Positions 60,935 through 64,000 of a stretch of DNA of 64,000 bases are shown piece by piece (position 1 is the stretch's first letter; the number at the start of each line of letters is the position of its first letter). Source of the stretch: JAPLHP01 sp963720375 (lineage in GTDB: Bacteria; Chloroflexota; Dehalococcoidia; UBA2247; RBG-13-53-26); contig CAVRFM010000012.1 of the NCBI GenBank assembly GCA_963720375.1, forward strand, positions 91,681 through 155,680, written 5' to 3'. The position numbers and the translations under genes are program-made. The notes under the pieces are model-generated. The model did no database searches. It was not told where the DNA came from and saw only the letters and a list, made by a program, of their open reading frames with translations.

Positions 60935-61642
60935 ATGAGTAAGCAGACTATTTTGGATAGGGCAAAGAAGGAAAAGAGGACGCTTCTCACTGAAGTTGAA
61001 TCTAAGCAAATCATTGAGGGAGCGGGCATAAACATCGTGAAGGCCAAACTGGCCACCTCTATGAAAGAGGCTGTTGCTTTCAGCAAGGAATTTGGTTTTC
61101 CTGTGGTACTCAAGATTGCTTCGCCTGACATTGTTCACAAGAGCGATATAGGTGGGGTCAAGGTGGGATTGCAGAACGCCACGCAGGTAAGCAAGGCTTA
61201 TAGAGAGATTATGACCTCTGTAAAGAAAAAGCAGCCGAAGGCTAATATTCATGGCATTTCGGTCCAGCCTATGGCCAAACCCGGAGTGGAGATAATCATA
61301 GGAATGTCCAAGGATCCGCAATTCGGTCCGGTGCTCATGTTTGGTCTGGGCGGCATACTGGTGGAGATTCTAAAAGACGTATCCTTCAGAATTGTTCCCT
61401 TAGCCAAGAGGGATGCGAAGGAGATGATCCGGGATATAAAGGGTTATCCTGTGCTTGAAGGATACCGGGGGCAGGAGCCGTCTGATGTTGCTGCTCTTGA
61501 AGACATGATCTTGAAGGTCTCGGCTTTTGTGGAGAAGAACCCTGAGATAAAGGAACTCGATCTCAACCCCGTGTTTGCCTACAAGAAAGGTGCAGTAGCA
61601 GTCGATGCCAGGATAGTGCTTGAGGCAGATGCGGTTAAATGA
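60935..61642 (+). CDS. ADP-forming acyl-CoA synthetase, beta (ATP-grasp) subunit
   Basis: 235 aa ATP-grasp domain with FPVVLKIASPDIVHKSDIGGVKVGL near residue 44, QPMAKPGVEIIIGMSKDPQFGPVLMFGLGGI near 106 and IKELDLNPVFAYKKGAVAVDARI near the C-terminus. Each match is the pattern of ATP-grasp_5 proteins that phosphorylate ADP. It is the natural partner of the alpha subunit encoded at 17765. The ATG at 60935 has AGGAG six bases upstream; 23 earlier codons in frame are rejected. It overlaps comEA by 4 nt. Confidence 0.92.
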   Translation: MSKQTILDRAKKEKRTLLTEVESKQIIEGAGINIVKAKLATSMKEAVAFSKEFGFPVVLKIASPDIVHKSDIGGVKVGLQNATQVSKAYREIMTSVKKKQPKANIHGISVQPMAKPGVEIIIGMSKDPQFGPVLMFGLGGILVEILKDVSFRIVPLAKRDAKEMIRDIKGYPVLEGYRGQEPSDVAALEDMILKVSAFVEKNPEIKELDLNPVFAYKKGAVAVDARIVLEADAVK

Positions 61643-62175
61643 GCCAGCGTGGCGGTTATGAGAGATGGTGGCTACTGGTATTTGTCCTTCTGGCTGTAGC
61701 CCTTGTCACTGGCGGGTCAGTACTCATCTTCAGGCATTTCTCCGGAGCCAAGCCTGTTGAGATAGCTATCTCCTCTTCGACTCCGAATTCACCAGTTGAG
61801 GTTTATATTAGTGGCGCGGTAGCCAGCGAGGGCATCTACGTTTTCGGCCAGGACGCTAGTCTTGAGGATGTCTTACAAAAGGCTGGTGGGGTGGCTGAAA
61901 CAGGGGAATCAATCAGGGTTAGGATGTACGTAGTCCGTGTTGATGAGAGCCCGTTCGCAGACAGCCATGATGTTGTGGATGGGAAGGTCAATATTAATAC
62001 TGCCTCTGCTGCGGAACTGGAGACACTGAGCGGGATTGGGCCAGTGAAAGCCCAGGCTATTATTGACTACCGGAATGAGAACGGATTATTCCGCACCATC
62101 GATGATCTGATCAACGTACGGGGCATAGGCCCCAAGACACTGGAGGCGATCAGGGATCAGATTACGGTAGTTTAG
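61639..62175 (+). CDS. comEA: ComEA-like DNA-binding protein
   Basis: 178 aa. One N-terminal transmembrane segment (residues 11-30, WLLVFVLLAVALVTGG), an SLBB-like domain (EVYISGAVASEGIYVF, near residue 53) and a C-terminal double helix-hairpin-helix, VNINTASAAELETLSGIGP with FRTIDDLINVRGIGPKTLE. ComEA binds incoming double-stranded DNA outside the membrane and delivers it to ComEC, encoded next. The ATGA overlap with the acyl-CoA synthetase gene suggests shared transcription. Confidence 0.93.
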   Translation: MSQRGGYERWWLLVFVLLAVALVTGGSVLIFRHFSGAKPVEIAISSSTPNSPVEVYISGAVASEGIYVFGQDASLEDVLQKAGGVAETGESIRVRMYVVRVDESPFADSHDVVDGKVNINTASAAELETLSGIGPVKAQAIIDYRNENGLFRTIDDLINVRGIGPKTLEAIRDQITVV

Positions 62176-62193
62176 GTTATCGAGTTAGCTAAA

Positions 62194-62255
62194 AGGATCT
62201 GGAAGCAGATCCTCTTCAACCAAAGAGATGACAGTCACCTGGGTAGGGTGACTGT
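62194..62255 (+). promoter_or_regulatory. Two tandem hairpins between comEA and comEC
   Basis: AGGATCTG/CAGATCCT (62194-62201, 62206-62213) closes a 4-nt loop. ACAGTCACC/GGTGACTGT (62231-62239, 62247-62255) closes a 7-nt loop. Neither has a T-run on the plus strand, so they are weak as intrinsic terminators; they may stabilise or regulate the mRNA. Confidence 0.45.
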
Positions 62256-62351
62256 TACTAACATATATAGGATAGGTTATCCCTTATGGTGTTTGTTTCT
62301 CACCTTGATATTGCCTGAAGACTTCTCGTTGCAGCCCTGGGAATGCAGTAA

Positions 62352-64000
62352 ATGAAGCTCATCTATCTTAGCATTGCCTGGGTTGCGGGCATCTATATTG
62401 GTTCGCTTGTTTCCCCACCTCTCTACATTCTATTCTCGGCTTTTGCCCTGTCTTTACTGGTTGCACTACTCTGGCGTAAGAAGTCAGTCCTTCTTTGGTT
62501 GGGATTATGCCTTGTTGCTCTCTTAGGAGGCATTGCGTGCTACCAATGGAAGATTGATCAGCCAACTATCCAATCTTTCAATGATAGTGGGGTGGTAGAG
62601 GTAAGGGGTGAGGTGATCAGGGACCCTGAACTGAATGGCAATACTGCAACATTGGTATTTTCTGCTCAAGAAGTAATGGTGGATGGCCGTTGGGAAAAAG
62701 CCTCAGGCAAAATCTTGGTTGAAACTGCGGTTTTACCTGTCTATGGTCTGGGTGACATGCTCGAAGTGAAGGGGAAACTCGAATCGCTCTCTCAAATCGA
62801 AGACCAGGGGTACAAGGCTGACCTTGCTAAACAGGATTTCAGTTCTACACTGGCTTATCCTGAGATCAGCTTCCTGGAAAGAGGGTGGCTCTTTGGGCTG
62901 AGGAATCGGTTGGCACAGTCTCTTTCCTCTGCCCTGGCCGAGCCACAGGCGTCTTTAGCTCAAGCCTTACTGCTTGGCATCCGCAGTCATGTTCCCGATT
63001 CGCTCATAGAGGACTTTTATCAGACGGGAACAACCCACATTCTGGCTATCTCGGGATTCAATGTGGCCATCATCGGTGGTGTGGTTCTTGGCGTTGGGGC
63101 ATGGCTGTTTGGCAGACGACGCCCTACTTACCTCTTGATAGCTTTGGCCACTATATGGCTCTATGCCGCACTTACTGGGATGCTGCCGCCGGTATTGCGA
63201 TCCACCATCATGTTTAGCCTTTTTGTCATTGCTCTATGGTTGGGCAGACCAGGTAGTGCTATGTCTGCACTAGCTTTTGCCGCGGCCGTAATGGTGGGCG
63301 TCAACCCCTCGGTGCTGTGGGACGTGTCCTTTCAACTGAGTTTCGTTTCGGTAGCGGGGCTTGTATTGGTTTTCCCACCTATGAAGCTGTGGGAAGAGAA
63401 GGCCATTGCTAGGGAGCATACGGTACTATCGTCTGTTCTCAGACCGATTGTGGATGGTCTTGCTGTCAGCCTGGCAGCGATTGTGGCTACACTGCCACTT
63501 GTAGTTTACTATTTCCACTCCTTCTCCCCACTTACTCTGCCAGCCACTCTACTCGCCTCGCTTTTCTTACCGGGGGCGATCGTGCTGTCGGCGCTCACTG
63601 CAGTGCTTGGTCTCTTTGTCCCTGCCGCATCATGGATTATAGGGTGGGCAGCCTGGTTTTTCCTCACCTGTATGATTAAGGTGATCGAAGGCTTTGGCTC
63701 TCTGTCCTTTGCCAGCATCAAGGTTGGCCCCATAAGCGGTATAGTAGTATTACTGTACTATGTGGTGCTTATAGCAGTCATCTCAAGAAAGCAGTTGGGT
63801 GCAGTTATGTCTAAGTTGAGAGATTGGGGACAGACGGAGCTGAGCAAACTGGCCGAGTCTGCCTATCGGCTTCCCAAGAAGTGGGCTCTCGGCATATTGC
63901 TTGTTGCTGTCTCTTTGACATGGCTGGCTGCTCTCGCTACGCCTGACAGGCGGCAGCTTGAGGTCAGTTTCCTTGATGTTGGCCAGGGAGATGCCATTCT
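62352..64000 (+). CDS. comEC: ComEC/Rec2 DNA-uptake channel (3' partial)
   Basis: 549 codons are open to the end of the window from the ATG at 62352. The N-terminal membrane segments and OB-like DUF4131 region (EVRGEVIRDPELNGN, KILVETAVLPVYGLGDMLEVKGKL) come first. The competence domain follows, with TTHILAISGFNVAIIG, the counterpart of the HLLAISGLHV signature, and many transmembrane helices. The sequence ends in VSFLDVGQGDAI, the start of the metallo-beta-lactamase-like nuclease domain, so the rest lies outside. ComEC carries single-stranded DNA through the cytoplasmic membrane. With comEA it indicates at least a partial transformation apparatus. Confidence 0.95.
   Translation, partial: MKLIYLSIAWVAGIYIGSLVSPPLYILFSAFALSLLVALLWRKKSVLLWLGLCLVALLGGIACYQWKIDQPTIQSFNDSGVVEVRGEVIRDPELNGNTATLVFSAQEVMVDGRWEKASGKILVETAVLPVYGLGDMLEVKGKLESLSQIEDQGYKADLAKQDFSSTLAYPEISFLERGWLFGLRNRLAQSLSSALAEPQASLAQALLLGIRSHVPDSLIEDFYQTGTTHILAISGFNVAIIGGVVLGVGAWLFGRRRPTYLLIALATIWLYAALTGMLPPVLRSTIMFSLFVIALWLGRPGSAMSALAFAAAVMVGVNPSVLWDVSFQLSFVSVAGLVLVFPPMKLWEEKAIAREHTVLSSVLRPIVDGLAVSLAAIVATLPLVVYYFHSFSPLTLPATLLASLFLPGAIVLSALTAVLGLFVPAASWIIGWAAWFFLTCMIKVIEGFGSLSFASIKVGPISGIVVLLYYVVLIAVISRKQLGAVMSKLRDWGQTELSKLAESAYRLPKKWALGILLVAVSLTWLAALATPDRRQLEVSFLDVGQGDAI

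Noticed and set aside
1..64000. CRISPR arrays, insertion sequences, integrases or prophage
   Set aside because: No regularly spaced repeats, intact transposase or phage genes were seen; the window reads as core chromosome.

Overview
The window looks like chromosomal DNA of an anaerobic bacterium of the Chloroflexota, most likely class Dehalococcoidia or a close relative. This is an inference from gene content: a complete ribosomal-protein supercluster with bacterial-type zinc-binding paralogues, a methionine-cycle operon (metK, ahcY, mtnP, mtnA and a short MetE-like protein) of the kind known from Dehalococcoides, an oxygen-sensitive NAD(P)-linked [NiFe] hydrogenase, and several acyl-CoA/acetate enzymes. 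I see no tRNA, rRNA, CRISPR array, intact insertion sequence or prophage.

Layout. 1-2652: 3' part of a MEDS/PAS/HD-GYP sensor protein. 2653-3011: intergenic, with a possible structured RNA. 3012-9479: acetate kinase, a two-subunit CoA-transferase, a LOG-family protein, a Ca2+/H+ antiporter-like exchanger, a small membrane protein and an SDR epimerase. 9866-12773: a radical SAM protein, a second epimerase and a SemiSWEET. 12800-19174: pyrimidine operon pyrR-pyrB-pyrC-pyrK followed by yjbQ and an ADP-forming acyl-CoA synthetase alpha subunit. Its leader carries a PyrR-binding RNA stem-loop, an antiterminator and a terminator that also covers the pyrR ribosome binding site. 19349-39198: promoters, then one continuous str-S10-spc-alpha-L13/S9 cluster (rpsL to rpsI, including secY, adk, map, infA, rpoA and truA), closed by a strong hairpin. 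tufA is absent, and secY is interrupted by a one-base frameshift. 39381-48834 (minus strand): frameshifted NTF2-like protein, sugar-phosphate isomerase and mutase, metK, ahcY, THEP1 NTPase, DUF6485-like protein, MetE-like protein, mtnP and mtnA. 48947-52623: two class III CoA-transferases and an acyl-CoA dehydrogenase. 52807-60480 (minus strand): a five-gene [NiFe] hydrogenase operon. 60866-64000: ADP-forming acyl-CoA synthetase beta subunit, comEA, and comEC running off the window.

How it fits together. Acetate kinase, the split ADP-forming synthetase, the CoA-transferases and the acyl-CoA dehydrogenase point to handling of acetate and other organic acids as CoA thioesters, with some substrate-level ATP formation. 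The hydrogenase operon encodes NuoE-, NuoF- and NuoG-like subunits plus small and large [NiFe] subunits, the set known from NAD-linked and electron-bifurcating group 3 enzymes. Its NuoF subunit is fused to a complete GltD/NfnB-type NADPH:flavin module, which makes it the most unusual system in the window. The metK-ahcY-MetE-like-mtnP-mtnA set forms an activated-methyl cycle with thioadenosine salvage.

The best leads are the hydrogenase with the NuoF-GltD fusion, the PyrR attenuator, the PyrB fusion to a PyrI-type zinc domain and a cysteine-less Ada-like tail, and the secY frameshift.
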